Shown in pieces: positions 1 through 7,987 of a stretch of DNA of 27,259 nucleotides. Below the pieces are notes generated by a model. The model was given only the letters and a program-made list of their open reading frames with translations. It did no database searches and had not been told where the DNA came from. Numbering within the stretch: the stretch's first letter is position 1; each line of letters starts with the position of its first letter. The translations under genes and the position numbers were made by a program. This DNA is from JAJPKK01 sp035311445 (GTDB lineage Bacteria > Pseudomonadota > Alphaproteobacteria > Rhizobiales > Xanthobacteraceae). Location of the stretch: assembly GCA_035311445.1 (NCBI GenBank), contig DATGCX010000248.1, positions 1-27,259 of the forward strand, given 5' to 3'.

Positions 1-123
1 GTGGATATGCTTTTTTCGCAGATGGAAACTATAGTAAGGCACCAGATGACCATTTCTGAAATGGTCCCAATCCGGCGCAGTTCCGCAGCCGGCCCGCAAA
101 TCGCCGACGCAGGGGAGGAAATC

Positions 124-1077
124 ATGACGGCAAGACAGCAACTGATCGGTGGAGGTCATTCGGCATTGACTGGGGCAGCGATCATCGCGGCGCTCGTTAT
201 GCCGGCGTTGGCGCAGACGCCGGCAGGAATTCCGGGCGTGCTCGCGCAGGGCGCGGCGCTGGAACTTGTTCAGGAGGGCTATGTCTTCACGGAAGGTCCG
301 GTGGCTACCGCGGATGGCGGCCTCTACTTCTCGGACATCCGGGTCAGCAAAACCTACTTTCTCGATCCGGGCGGCAAGATCAGCGTGGCGCGCGAAGGCA
401 CCAATGGCGGCAACGGCCTCGCGCTGACCCGGGACAGCGAACTCCTGTTCGCGGAGGGCGACGGCAAACGCATCACCAAGCGCAACCGCGACGGCACCAT
501 CACGGTGCTCACCGAAGGCCCACCGGGCGTGCCGCTGCTGGCACCCAACGACCTGATCGTGGATGACAAGGGCGGCATCTATTTCACCGACCCGGGCCCG
601 CGGCCAGTGGTGCCGGGCCGCCCGACCTATGTGTATTATCTGCCGGCCGGCACCAAGACGCCGATCCTGATCGACGGCACCGTGCCGCGGCCCAACGGCC
701 TGACGCTCACCATCGACGGCAAGACCCTTATCGTCGACGACACCCTCAATCCGACCGTGTTCGCCTATGACGTTCAGCCCGACGGCTCCGTCAAGAACAA
801 GCGGCCGTTCCTGCAGCTTCGCGATATCCCGGCCGGCACCGAAAGCGGAGCCGACGGCCTCGCGATCGATCGGGACGGCCGGCTGTACATAACCACCGTC
901 ACAGGCGTTCAGGTGTTCGACGCCAAGGGCGAATATCTCGGCACCATCAAGGCCGGCCGCCAGGCCGCCAATGTGGCCTTCGGTAGACCCGACAAGCAGA
1001 CGCTCTACCTCACGGCGCGTGAGGGACTCTATCGCGTAAAGATGCTTGCGAAAGGGCCGGATCGCTTGGGCAAGTGA
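124..1077 (+). CDS. SMP-30/gluconolactonase/LRE-like family protein, exported
   Basis: Six-bladed beta-propeller hydrolase of the SMP-30/gluconolactonase family, 317 residues, probably a metal-dependent lactonase in the periplasm. The expected metal-ligand positions are visible: Glu57 in FTEGP, Asn142 in PNDL, Asn191 in RPNGL and Asp244 in GADGLAID. Residues 1-31 form a signal peptide (hydrophobic stretch, then ALAQ). An open frame continues upstream to base 1, but the ATG at 124 follows GGGGAGGAA at a good distance and gives a clean signal peptide, so I chose it. It is the first of four exported enzymes on this strand. The substrate is not determined; sugar lactone or organophosphate-type esters are family possibilities only. 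Confidence 0.88.
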   Translation: MTARQQLIGGGHSALTGAAIIAALVMPALAQTPAGIPGVLAQGAALELVQEGYVFTEGPVATADGGLYFSDIRVSKTYFLDPGGKISVAREGTNGGNGLALTRDSELLFAEGDGKRITKRNRDGTITVLTEGPPGVPLLAPNDLIVDDKGGIYFTDPGPRPVVPGRPTYVYYLPAGTKTPILIDGTVPRPNGLTLTIDGKTLIVDDTLNPTVFAYDVQPDGSVKNKRPFLQLRDIPAGTESGADGLAIDRDGRLYITTVTGVQVFDAKGEYLGTIKAGRQAANVAFGRPDKQTLYLTAREGLYRVKMLAKGPDRLGK

Positions 1078-1086
1078 AGGAGGCAG

Positions 1087-1244
1087 GTAGGGTGGGCATC
1101 GCGCCCGTTCGACAACTCTATTATTCATTTCCACTGCGCGGGCGCGATGCCCACGCAGTCGGCTTTCGATTTGAACGCGTGGGCAAAATCGCCGGCAAAG
1201 CAGGTGTTCATCAATGGACATGGATGCGATTTTGCCCACCCTAC
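1087..1244. repeat. Composite palindromic repeat (GTAGGGTGGGCA type)
   Basis: The element starts with GTAGGGTGGGCATCGCGCCC and ends with TTTGCCCACCCTAC. Inside are two stem-loops. The arm at about 1087-1107 pairs with 1137-1156 (GCGATGCCCAC). The arm at about 1177-1192 pairs with 1225-1241 (CGATTTTGCCCAC). It begins 10 bases after a stop codon and fills most of the gap to the next gene. Dispersed elements of this style are common in Bradyrhizobium-like genomes. Confidence 0.75.
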
Positions 1245-1342
1245 GCGCCAAACATCCGATAGAGTCATTTGGCATGCGGAAGAACACCGCTGATCAAGCG
1301 GGCCACGCGATCCTGACGTTTTACGCATTCGGGAGGAAAACC

Positions 1343-3439
1343 ATGCTCGAAACCGCACAGAGGCTTCGCAACACTATCACGGCACCTGCGGCTTGTCTCA
1401 CCGCCATAGGGCTCGTCCTCGCGGCAACCGCGACCGCGCAAGCGCGCGTGACCCGCATCGCGATCGAGAAGAAAGTCTCGCCCGCCTTCGATGGTGCGAG
1501 CTTCGGCAGCGCCGGCCAGTACGAAACGCTGACCGGAAAGGCGTTCGGCGAGCTTGATCCCAACGACCCGCACAACGCGATAATCCAGGACATCAAGCTG
1601 GCACCACGCAATGCGCGCGGCATGGTGGAATACACCGCGACCTTCCAGATCGTGAAGCCGGTCGACATGGCGAAGGCGAGCCGCCTGATGTGGCATGACG
1701 TGCCCAACCGCGCCCGCCGCCTCGCGATCGTGCCGATCGAGCGCGCCAACGGCGACATCGGTCTCTCCAGCGGATGGCAGGGCGACAGCTCGGGCTCGAC
1801 GGCGCCGGGGCCCGACAACGACTACGTCATGGTGCCGACCGCGAAAAATCCCGACGGCTCGGCGATTACGGGCCGCGTCATGGCGCGGATCATGAATGCG
1901 TCCGGCAAGGCTTCGCGGCCGATGATCATTCACAGCAATCCGATGCCCTATCGGCCGGCGAGTCTCGACACGAAGGAGGCCAGCCTCACGACCCATGCGT
2001 CCGAGACGATCGACGGCACCATCGGGACGGCGACGGACATTGCGCCCGCCGACTGGGCGTTTGCCAAATGCAGCGCCGAAAACCCGTTCCCCGGCACGCC
2101 CGATCCGACCCAGATCTGCCTGAAGAACGGCTTCGATCCAAACCTGCTCTATCAGGTGACGTTCACCGCCAAGGACCCGCCGGTGCTCGGCATCGGCTTC
2201 GCGGCCTTCCGCGACGTCGGCTCGTTCTTCCGTAAGGCCGCGCAGGATGATGCCGGCACGCCCAATCCGATCGCCGGCGGAGTGTCCTGGGCGATCACCC
2301 GCGGCGTCTCACAGTCCGGCAATTTCGTGCGCGGCTTCATTCATCTGGGTTTCAACCAGGACGAAGCGGGGCGGAAGGTCTATGACGGCGCCTGGCCCAT
2401 CATCGCGGGCCGGCGCATTGCGCTGAACTATCGCTTTGCCCTGCCGGACGGTGTGCTCAAGCTCTATGAGGTCGGCAGCGAAGGCCCGCAATGGTGGGGA
2501 GCCGCGCCCGACCCGGTCCGCGGTCTTCCGGCCGGCGGCATTCTCGACCGCTGCAACGCCAGTCACACCTGCCCGAAGATCATCGAGCATTTCGGCGCCG
2601 CGGAGGCGTGGGGCCTCAAGCTCACGCCCGAATGGGTGGGCTCGGCCGGCAACACCGACCTGCCGCTGCCGGACAATGTGCGGCGCTACTACATCCCGAG
2701 CACGCAGCACGGCGGCGGCCCCGGCGGCTTCAGCACGACGGCATTGCCGACGCCGGCGTGTCCCAGCTCCGGATGGGGCACCGGCGTGCTCCCCACCAAT
2801 CCGATGCCGCACACCCAGACCGTGAACGCGATTCGGGTGCACTTCCGCAACTGGGTCATGAAGGACGTGGCGCCGCCGCCGAGCCGCTACCCGACGCTGG
2901 CGGCCGGCACGCTGGTCGACGCCACCAGCGAGGCGATGGGATTTCCGGCCCTGCCGGGCCTGCCGGGACACGCGCCGAGCGGTCTCATCAATCCGGGGCT
3001 CGACTATGACTTCGGGCCCGACTTCAACTACATGGATGGCACGGGCGTGCAGACGGTCGTGCCACCGCGCATCAAGCAGGTCATCCGGCTGAAGGTGCCG
3101 CGGGTCGATGCCGATGGCAACGAACTCGGCGGCGTGCCGGTGGTGTTGCGCGATGCGCCGCTCGGCACTTATCTCGGCTGGAACATCACCGCGGCGGGCT
3201 TCCACAAGGGCCACATCTGCAATTACGCGGGCGGCATGATCCCGTTCACCAGGACCAAGGCCGAACGGACCACCAACGAAGACCCGCGCCCCTCGCTGGA
3301 GGAGCGCTACGGCAACCACGCGGGCTATGTCGGCGCCGTGGAGGCTGCCGCCCGCAAGGCGGTTGCGGAGGGCTTCCTGCTGGAGCCGGACGCCAATGCG
3401 TTGATCACAGCGGCCGATGCGAGCGATGTGTTACGGTGA
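1343..3439 (+). CDS. Alpha/beta hydrolase domain-containing protein (Abhydrolase_10-like), exported
   Basis: Large secreted alpha/beta-hydrolase-domain protein of 698 residues, a plausible periplasmic esterase. The ATG at 1343 follows GGGAGGAAAA and opens a signal peptide (residues about 1-33, ending ATAQARV). The upstream in-frame start at 1214 lies inside the palindromic repeat and is unlikely. The nucleophile-elbow motif is GVSQSGN at residues 321-327, with Ser323 as candidate nucleophile, followed by the family-typical FIHLGFN. It is a paralogue of the protein at 11693-13735: both share the N-terminal ARVTxxxIxK start, the YETLTG/YERISG region, LGFNQ, and the C-terminal DPRxSLEERY block. 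Function is assigned from the family; the substrate is unknown. Confidence 0.82.
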   Translation: MLETAQRLRNTITAPAACLTAIGLVLAATATAQARVTRIAIEKKVSPAFDGASFGSAGQYETLTGKAFGELDPNDPHNAIIQDIKLAPRNARGMVEYTATFQIVKPVDMAKASRLMWHDVPNRARRLAIVPIERANGDIGLSSGWQGDSSGSTAPGPDNDYVMVPTAKNPDGSAITGRVMARIMNASGKASRPMIIHSNPMPYRPASLDTKEASLTTHASETIDGTIGTATDIAPADWAFAKCSAENPFPGTPDPTQICLKNGFDPNLLYQVTFTAKDPPVLGIGFAAFRDVGSFFRKAAQDDAGTPNPIAGGVSWAITRGVSQSGNFVRGFIHLGFNQDEAGRKVYDGAWPIIAGRRIALNYRFALPDGVLKLYEVGSEGPQWWGAAPDPVRGLPAGGILDRCNASHTCPKIIEHFGAAEAWGLKLTPEWVGSAGNTDLPLPDNVRRYYIPSTQHGGGPGGFSTTALPTPACPSSGWGTGVLPTNPMPHTQTVNAIRVHFRNWVMKDVAPPPSRYPTLAAGTLVDATSEAMGFPALPGLPGHAPSGLINPGLDYDFGPDFNYMDGTGVQTVVPPRIKQVIRLKVPRVDADGNELGGVPVVLRDAPLGTYLGWNITAAGFHKGHICNYAGGMIPFTRTKAERTTNEDPRPSLEERYGNHAGYVGAVEAAARKAVAEGFLLEPDANALITAADASDVLR

Positions 3440-3441
3440 TC

Positions 3442-3533
3442 GTAGGATGGGTTGAGCGGCAGCGAAACCCATCGGCGGCCGGTGTTCCCGGCGCGATCGA
3501 CGATGGGTTTCGCAAGAGCTCAACCCACCCTAC
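3442..3533. repeat. Palindromic repeat, GTAGGATGGGTTGAGCG family (copy 1)
   Basis: A 92-bp inverted repeat. The left arm GTAGGATGGGTTGAGCGGCA continues into GCGAAACCCATC. The right arm reads GATGGGTTTCGCAAGAGCTC and ends ACCCACCCTAC. It begins two bases after the preceding stop codon. Copies 2 and 3 are at 11586-11677 and 19964-20053. Confidence 0.85.
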
Positions 3534-3564
3534 AGCCCAATCAACAAACGTGGAGGAACACACC

Positions 3565-4947
3565 ATGGCGCACGCAAAATGGACTTTGTCCTTTCTCATC
3601 GCCTCCGTCGCGCTTTTGGTGACGGCTATTCTCCTACCGGCGCACGCCCAAACTCCCGGCGTGACCGTGTTCGAAGGCGCCCGGCTCATCACCGGCGACG
3701 GCGGCGCCCCGATCGAGAATGCGGCCATCGTCGTCACCGGCGACCGGATCACAGCCGTTGGCCGCCATGGCGAAGTCGCGGTGCCGCCGGGCGCGGCGCG
3801 CGTCGATATCACTGGCAAGACCGTGATGCCGGCGCTGATCGACGATCACGTGCACATGGGCTATCGCCGCGGCACCAGCTTCACGCCGGACAACTACACC
3901 CGCGAAAACCTGCTCGATATGCTCGATCGCTACGCGTATTACGGCATCGCCGCGGTCCTCGAAACCGGCACCGGACGCGGCGATCTCCCCTACAAGGTGC
4001 GCGCCGAGGCGCGCTCAGGCGCGCGCTATCTCACCACCGGCAGTGGCTTCGGCATGCCCAATGCGGGGCCGGGTGGCCCGATGCGGGACTCCGCCTACGG
4101 AGTCACCAATGAGGAAGAGGCGCGTAAGGACCTGCAGGAGCTTGCAGCCAATAAGCCCGACATGGTGAAGATCTGGGTGGACGACCGCAACGGCACGGTG
4201 GAGAAGCTCAAGCCCAACCTCTACCGGGCGATCATCGACGAGGCGCACAAGCACAATCTGCGCGTGATGGCGCACACGGTCGAGCTGGCCGACGCCAAGG
4301 ACCTGCTGCGCGCCGGCCTCGACGGCTTCGCCCACATGGTGCGCGACCGCGACATCGATGATGAGTTTCTGGCGCTCGTCAAAGAGCGGCCCCACGTGTT
4401 TTTCCTGGAGACATTGTGGGGCGAGCGGCGCGCGATCTACAGCGCAAAGCCCGCCTGGCTCGACGATCCGGCGCTGCGCGAAGCCTTCTCGGCGGAAGAC
4501 CTGCGCGAGCTTGCCGAACAGCTCTCGCCCGACCCCAAGGCCAATCCGCAAGCCGTGCTGCGCGCCCGCACCATGGCGGCGACCAACCTGCGCAACACCG
4601 CGAAGCTTTACGCCGCCGGCGCCCGCATCGGGCTCGGCACCGACACCGGCGGCGTGTCGGGCGGCCAGTTCTTCGGGCTCGGCTCCCATGTGGAGCTGGA
4701 GCTGCTGGTGACACAGGTGGGGCTCACGCCTATGCGGGCGCTGGTGATCGGCACCCGCACCTCGGCGGAAAATCTCGGGCTCACGGACCTCGGCGTGATC
4801 GCACCCGGCAAGAGCGCGGATTTCATCGTGCTCGACGCCAACCCGCTCGACGACATCGCCAATACGCGTCGCATCAACCGGGTCTACCTGCGCGGCGAGG
4901 AAATTCCGCGCGCTGCGCTGTCGGCGAAGTGGAATGCGAAGGGGTGA
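3565..4947 (+). CDS. Amidohydrolase family protein (imidazolonepropionase-like), exported
   Basis: Metal-dependent amidohydrolase of 460 residues. The signal peptide covers residues 1-29 (ending AHAQ). The N-terminal composite domain is followed by the TIM barrel. Visible metal-site residues are His95 and His97 in DDHVHMG, Lys202 in MVKIWVDD (candidate carboxylated lysine), His237 in MAHT, His257 in FAHM, and Asp360 in GTDTGG. The C-terminal segment LGVIAPGKSADFIVLDANPL is typical of the imidazolonepropionase/prolidase-like branch. The ATG at 3565 follows TGGAGG. An open frame continues upstream through the palindrome and is not credible as coding. It probably acts on a cyclic amide, ester or dipeptide-like substrate in the periplasm; specificity cannot be read. 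Confidence 0.87.
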   Translation: MAHAKWTLSFLIASVALLVTAILLPAHAQTPGVTVFEGARLITGDGGAPIENAAIVVTGDRITAVGRHGEVAVPPGAARVDITGKTVMPALIDDHVHMGYRRGTSFTPDNYTRENLLDMLDRYAYYGIAAVLETGTGRGDLPYKVRAEARSGARYLTTGSGFGMPNAGPGGPMRDSAYGVTNEEEARKDLQELAANKPDMVKIWVDDRNGTVEKLKPNLYRAIIDEAHKHNLRVMAHTVELADAKDLLRAGLDGFAHMVRDRDIDDEFLALVKERPHVFFLETLWGERRAIYSAKPAWLDDPALREAFSAEDLRELAEQLSPDPKANPQAVLRARTMAATNLRNTAKLYAAGARIGLGTDTGGVSGGQFFGLGSHVELELLVTQVGLTPMRALVIGTRTSAENLGLTDLGVIAPGKSADFIVLDANPLDDIANTRRINRVYLRGEEIPRAALSAKWNAKG

Positions 4948-4992
4948 GGTACGCAAACGGTGGACGGAACGCCGGGCGATGAGCTTGTTCTT

Positions 4993-5124
4993 CTCCCTCT
5001 CCCCGCTTGCGGGGAGAGGGTCGGGGTGAGGGGACCTCTCCACGAGTCAGAGCCTGTGGAGAGGCCCCCTCACCCGGAATTTGCGCGAAGTGCGCCAATT
5101 CCGACCCCCCGCAAGCGGGGAGAG
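4993..5124. repeat. Palindromic repeat, CTCTCCCCGCTTGCGGGGAGAG family
   Basis: Nested inverted repeat. CTCTCCCCGCTTGCGGGGAG forms a tight hairpin on the left, and CCCCGCAAGCGGGGAGAG forms a matching one on the right. GGGTGAGGGGACCTCTCC pairs with GGAGAGGCCCCCTCACCC. It lies between a stop at 4947 and a start at 5197. This type is another dispersed element that I associate with Bradyrhizobium-like genomes. Confidence 0.8.
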
Positions 5125-5196
5125 ATTAAGGACAGTCGCGTTTTCGACGGCCACAGCGACACATAGCAACAACACACCCAACACGGAGGACAGCCC

Positions 5197-6135
5197 ATGC
5201 TCTCCCGGCGCCGTTTCCTCAACTCCACGCTCGGCGCAGGCTTCGCCCTCGCGGCGCCGGACATGCAGCAGGCCACCGCCCAGGCACCCGCGCCCAAAAC
5301 CGCGCGTCGCATCGTCGATGCACAGGTGCATCTGTGGAAGGCGAACACGCCGGACCGGCCGTGGCCGCCCAACACCGTGCCGCAGCTTCCCGAACCGTTC
5401 GGCTACGACAAGCTTCTGCCGATGATGGACGAGGCGGACGTTGAGCGCGTCGTCATCGTGCCGCCGTCATGGGAAGGCGACCGCATCGACTATGCGATGG
5501 AAGCCCACGCCAAATATCCGACCCGCTTCGGCATCATGGGCCGCATTCCGCTCGCCGACCCGAAATCGGCCGCGCTGCTGCCGAAATGGAGGGAGCAGCC
5601 CGGCATGCTCGGCATCCGCGTGTCGTTCAATGCGGCGCAGACCGCGTGGCTCACCGACGGCACCGCCGACTGGTTCTGGCCCGCCGCCGAGAAGGCCGGC
5701 ATCCCGGTGATGTTCCTCGCCCCCGGCAACCTGCCGATCTTCGCCGCCATCGCCGAGCGCCACCCGCAGCTTGCCCTCATCATCGACCACATGGGGCTGT
5801 CGATCGACATCGCGAAAGCGGACAAGCGCGAGGAGGCGGTGGCGCAAGCGGCCGCGCTCGCCAAATACCCCAACGTCTCGGTGAAGCTGTCGTCGGCGCC
5901 GACCTATTCGTCGGAGCCCTATCCCTGCCGCGACATGACCCCGTTCATCCGCCGCCTCTACGACGCGTTCGGCCCGCAGCGCTGCTACTGGGGAACAGAC
6001 ATGACGAACTCCTTCGCCAAGGCGACGTACCGCCAGCGCATCACGCACTTCACGGAGGAGCTCGCGTTCCTCTCGGAGGAGGACAAGGACTGGATCATGG
6101 GGAGGGCGATTAGGGGGAGGCTTGGGTGGGCGTAG
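5197..6135 (+). CDS. Amidohydrolase_2 family TIM-barrel hydrolase, Tat-type signal
   Basis: A 312-residue member of the amidohydrolase_2 (ACMSD/PDC hydrolase-like) family. The N-terminus MLSRRRFLNS followed by a hydrophobic run is a Tat-type signal ending near residue 29. The usual HxH pair appears as DAQVHLW (residues 41-47), so the first His is Gln43 and only His45 remains. Other barrel residues are His198 in IIDHMG and Asp268 in WGTDMT. Catalysis with a reduced metal ligand set is therefore likely. The ATG at 5197 has GGAGGA six bases upstream. The C-terminus (TYRQRITHFTEE...DWIMGRAIRGRLGW) is homologous to the decayed tail at 11430-11583. The gene ends 30 bases before the accessory block. 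Confidence 0.85.
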   Translation: MLSRRRFLNSTLGAGFALAAPDMQQATAQAPAPKTARRIVDAQVHLWKANTPDRPWPPNTVPQLPEPFGYDKLLPMMDEADVERVVIVPPSWEGDRIDYAMEAHAKYPTRFGIMGRIPLADPKSAALLPKWREQPGMLGIRVSFNAAQTAWLTDGTADWFWPAAEKAGIPVMFLAPGNLPIFAAIAERHPQLALIIDHMGLSIDIAKADKREEAVAQAAALAKYPNVSVKLSSAPTYSSEPYPCRDMTPFIRRLYDAFGPQRCYWGTDMTNSFAKATYRQRITHFTEELAFLSEEDKDWIMGRAIRGRLGWA

Positions 6136-6165
6136 GGGCGTGGAGGCGCAACCGAAGGGGCTTCG

Positions 6166-7389
6166 CTAAAGCATCATGAACTCATTCAGTCGCAGCAGCA
6201 GAAACCCGTGATGACGCAATTTTTCGATAGCGTGCGCTGCATCAATTTTCATTCCATCGATCGATAGCTCCGCGGAAACGCTTCGAAATTCCAGCATATG
6301 GGCGGCGGCAGCAAACACAGTTCCCAACGCCTCCACGTAAGCGGCGCCGGGTGCATTCAATTCTACACTCCTGAATTCAGTTTCGTCGGTTTCGTCGGAT
6401 TTGAGCAGGGCATTAGCGAAATAGCGAAGTGCATACGAGGGCCGCACAGGCGATGGTGCCTGATGATCGGACGGTTCCGCATAGGGAGATTCATCGGCCG
6501 ACCGCCTCAAAAAGATCATGTAGTTCGCTTGGGCTATCCGCCCGTCCCCATAAAGCGCGATAAATCCAGGCAAGTCGATCCATTTATGAGGAACGGCACC
6601 GAACAAAACATGTTGAGGGTCGAAGGCAGGAAGCCGAGGGACGTCCGGTCGGACACTACACGTGTCGTGCAGAACGATAATTGCCCTTGATTGCAGCCAG
6701 TTCCACCGGGCTTCCGTCACACTTTCTTTGAATCGCCTTAATGCCTTGAATCTTGAGGTCAACGCTTCGACACTCATAAATCTCAAACAGGATTCACGAT
6801 CATCAAAATCCTGCCTGCCCAGGTCCAGCAGCCACACGAGCATTCTTTCTCGGCCATCGGCTCTGTCGACGGCCCATAGCCTGTTGATCACCTCTCTGAA
6901 ACGAACCAGGGCCTTTTCGGGATCAGTAAAAAGCACGACTCGCCCAGGGCCTGTTTGGAAATAGGCAACGCCATCTTTGAACTCGTTTGCGAGCAAGTCA
7001 TAGGTGTCACGTCTGAGTTCGGAGCGAGATACGAGTTCTGGCGCGGCGCTATTGAACGCAGCCTCAATGCTCTGGTCGCCTCCCCCCCGGATTAGGCGAT
7101 AGAGCCGCCGTAGGTCATTGCGGAACTCTCCATAAGCAGGGTTGTTACCAAATAATGCCCGCTCGACGGGGCGCAGATCTAACGGCAAGTAATTATCTGC
7201 GCACCAAGCCCGCACGCTTCGTTCGCTTACCCGCACCGCTGCGGCGAACTCCTTGACTGTCCACGGTATGCCTTCGGTATCGGATGAACCCTCAGGTCGG
7301 GTGCCCCGGTCAAGATGCCGGGAAAGCAATTCTCCGAAGCGCTCCACAGCGCCTGCTTCCGGTCGGTTTCCACTTCCCTTCCCGATCAT
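6166..7389 (-). CDS. Uncharacterised HTH-containing protein, paralogue A
   Basis: Unrecognised 407-residue soluble protein. Residues about 41-72 (WTVKEFAAAVRVSERSVRAW) look like a helix-turn-helix. Just after comes DLRPVERALFGNNPAYGEFR, an arrangement I recall from N-termini of some rhizobial signalling or conflict proteins (recollection, weak). Residues about 128-407 form a domain shared with paralogue B at 9210-10628. Conserved blocks include YDLxANEFK, AYFQ, NRLWAVDRAD, DLGRQD, SRFKAL, RLPAFDP and SIDGMKID, ending EKLRHHGFLLL. There is no signal peptide or transmembrane segment, and I recognise no catalytic motif in the shared domain. The ATG at 7389 has GGAAG upstream. Transcription is towards the intact amidohydrolase gene. 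Confidence 0.72.
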   Translation of the reverse strand: MIGKGSGNRPEAGAVERFGELLSRHLDRGTRPEGSSDTEGIPWTVKEFAAAVRVSERSVRAWCADNYLPLDLRPVERALFGNNPAYGEFRNDLRRLYRLIRGGGDQSIEAAFNSAAPELVSRSELRRDTYDLLANEFKDGVAYFQTGPGRVVLFTDPEKALVRFREVINRLWAVDRADGRERMLVWLLDLGRQDFDDRESCLRFMSVEALTSRFKALRRFKESVTEARWNWLQSRAIIVLHDTCSVRPDVPRLPAFDPQHVLFGAVPHKWIDLPGFIALYGDGRIAQANYMIFLRRSADESPYAEPSDHQAPSPVRPSYALRYFANALLKSDETDETEFRSVELNAPGAAYVEALGTVFAAAAHMLEFRSVSAELSIDGMKIDAAHAIEKLRHHGFLLLRLNEFMML

Positions 7390-7482
7390 TGCCGCTTCCG
7401 GTCGGGTGCGTGACGGATGTGCATCGTTGCCGCGAAATGAGCGCTAATAAAAAGGCTGGCCAAGTTTTGACAGGAGCCGGCC

Positions 7483-7671
7483 ATGCACACCGCTCTCGCT
7501 CATGCCATCAGCAATCCGCTTCTCGTATTCTACATAGTCCAGGGCCTTATCGACGCAATAGCCGCGGCTCTATACCGGCATCGCAATCGCAGCGTTCTCT
7601 GCCTCTGGTATTCGGTGTCGGCGTTTCTTCATTGGGGCTTCGGACTCTGTCATCTGATGAATTTCGGATGA
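7483..7671 (+). CDS. Small two-helix membrane protein
   Basis: A 62-residue protein with two likely transmembrane helices (residues about 11-31 and 38-58) around a short basic RHRNR loop, and a His/Trp/Cys-containing second helix. The ATG at 7483 has AGGAG six bases upstream, which is why I accept it despite its length. It lies on the strand opposite to its neighbours, in the gap between paralogue A and the radical SAM gene. I know no family for it; a helper or immunity-like membrane peptide is only a guess. Confidence 0.5.
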   Translation: MHTALAHAISNPLLVFYIVQGLIDAIAAALYRHRNRSVLCLWYSVSAFLHWGFGLCHLMNFG

Positions 7672-7987
7672 GCGGGCGGCACCAACTGATTTCCAAACGT
7701 GTTGGCGATTTCATCGTGACGTCACAGGTCGACGGCGGCGAGGGTGATGTGAACTGGTCTCGTAGAATGCAGTAGCAGACGGCAAACTTTACCGCCATCT
7801 GAACAGGCTGCGATGAAATAATGTGATAAATTTACAACACGTTAGACTTTTTTAAAAAGCAACGTCAGGCGCTCACCGTTGACCATAATTAAAGCTACCC
7901 CGGGCTCAACGGCTGCGAACGCCGCCAGCAATGCCGCGAGCGCACACAATACTCCGGTTGCTGTGTAAAGCGTAGTCATACGGCACT
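7672..7987. other. AT-rich intergenic region
   Basis: No gene that I can support. It contains the 10-bp palindrome GTGACGTCAC at 7716-7725, one copy of the 26-bp direct repeat (7814-7839), and a symmetric CTTTTTTAAAAAG stretch just after it. This is probably upstream regulatory DNA of paralogue A or downstream DNA of the radical SAM gene. Confidence 0.4.
7814..7839. repeat. 26-bp direct repeat, left copy
   Basis: Perfect match to 9139-9164. Both begin TGAAATAATGTGATAAAT and end TTTACAACA. The two copies bracket the radical SAM gene, in the same orientation. Confidence 0.8.

Noticed and set aside
2309..3319. Long minus-strand open frame opposite the first alpha/beta hydrolase gene
   Set aside because: Antisense shadow of a GC-rich gene: Arg- and His-rich, no family features, no ribosome site.
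4993..5124. Possible CRISPR-like or riboswitch structure
   Set aside because: A single dispersed palindromic element, with no regular spacers and no ligand-type core.
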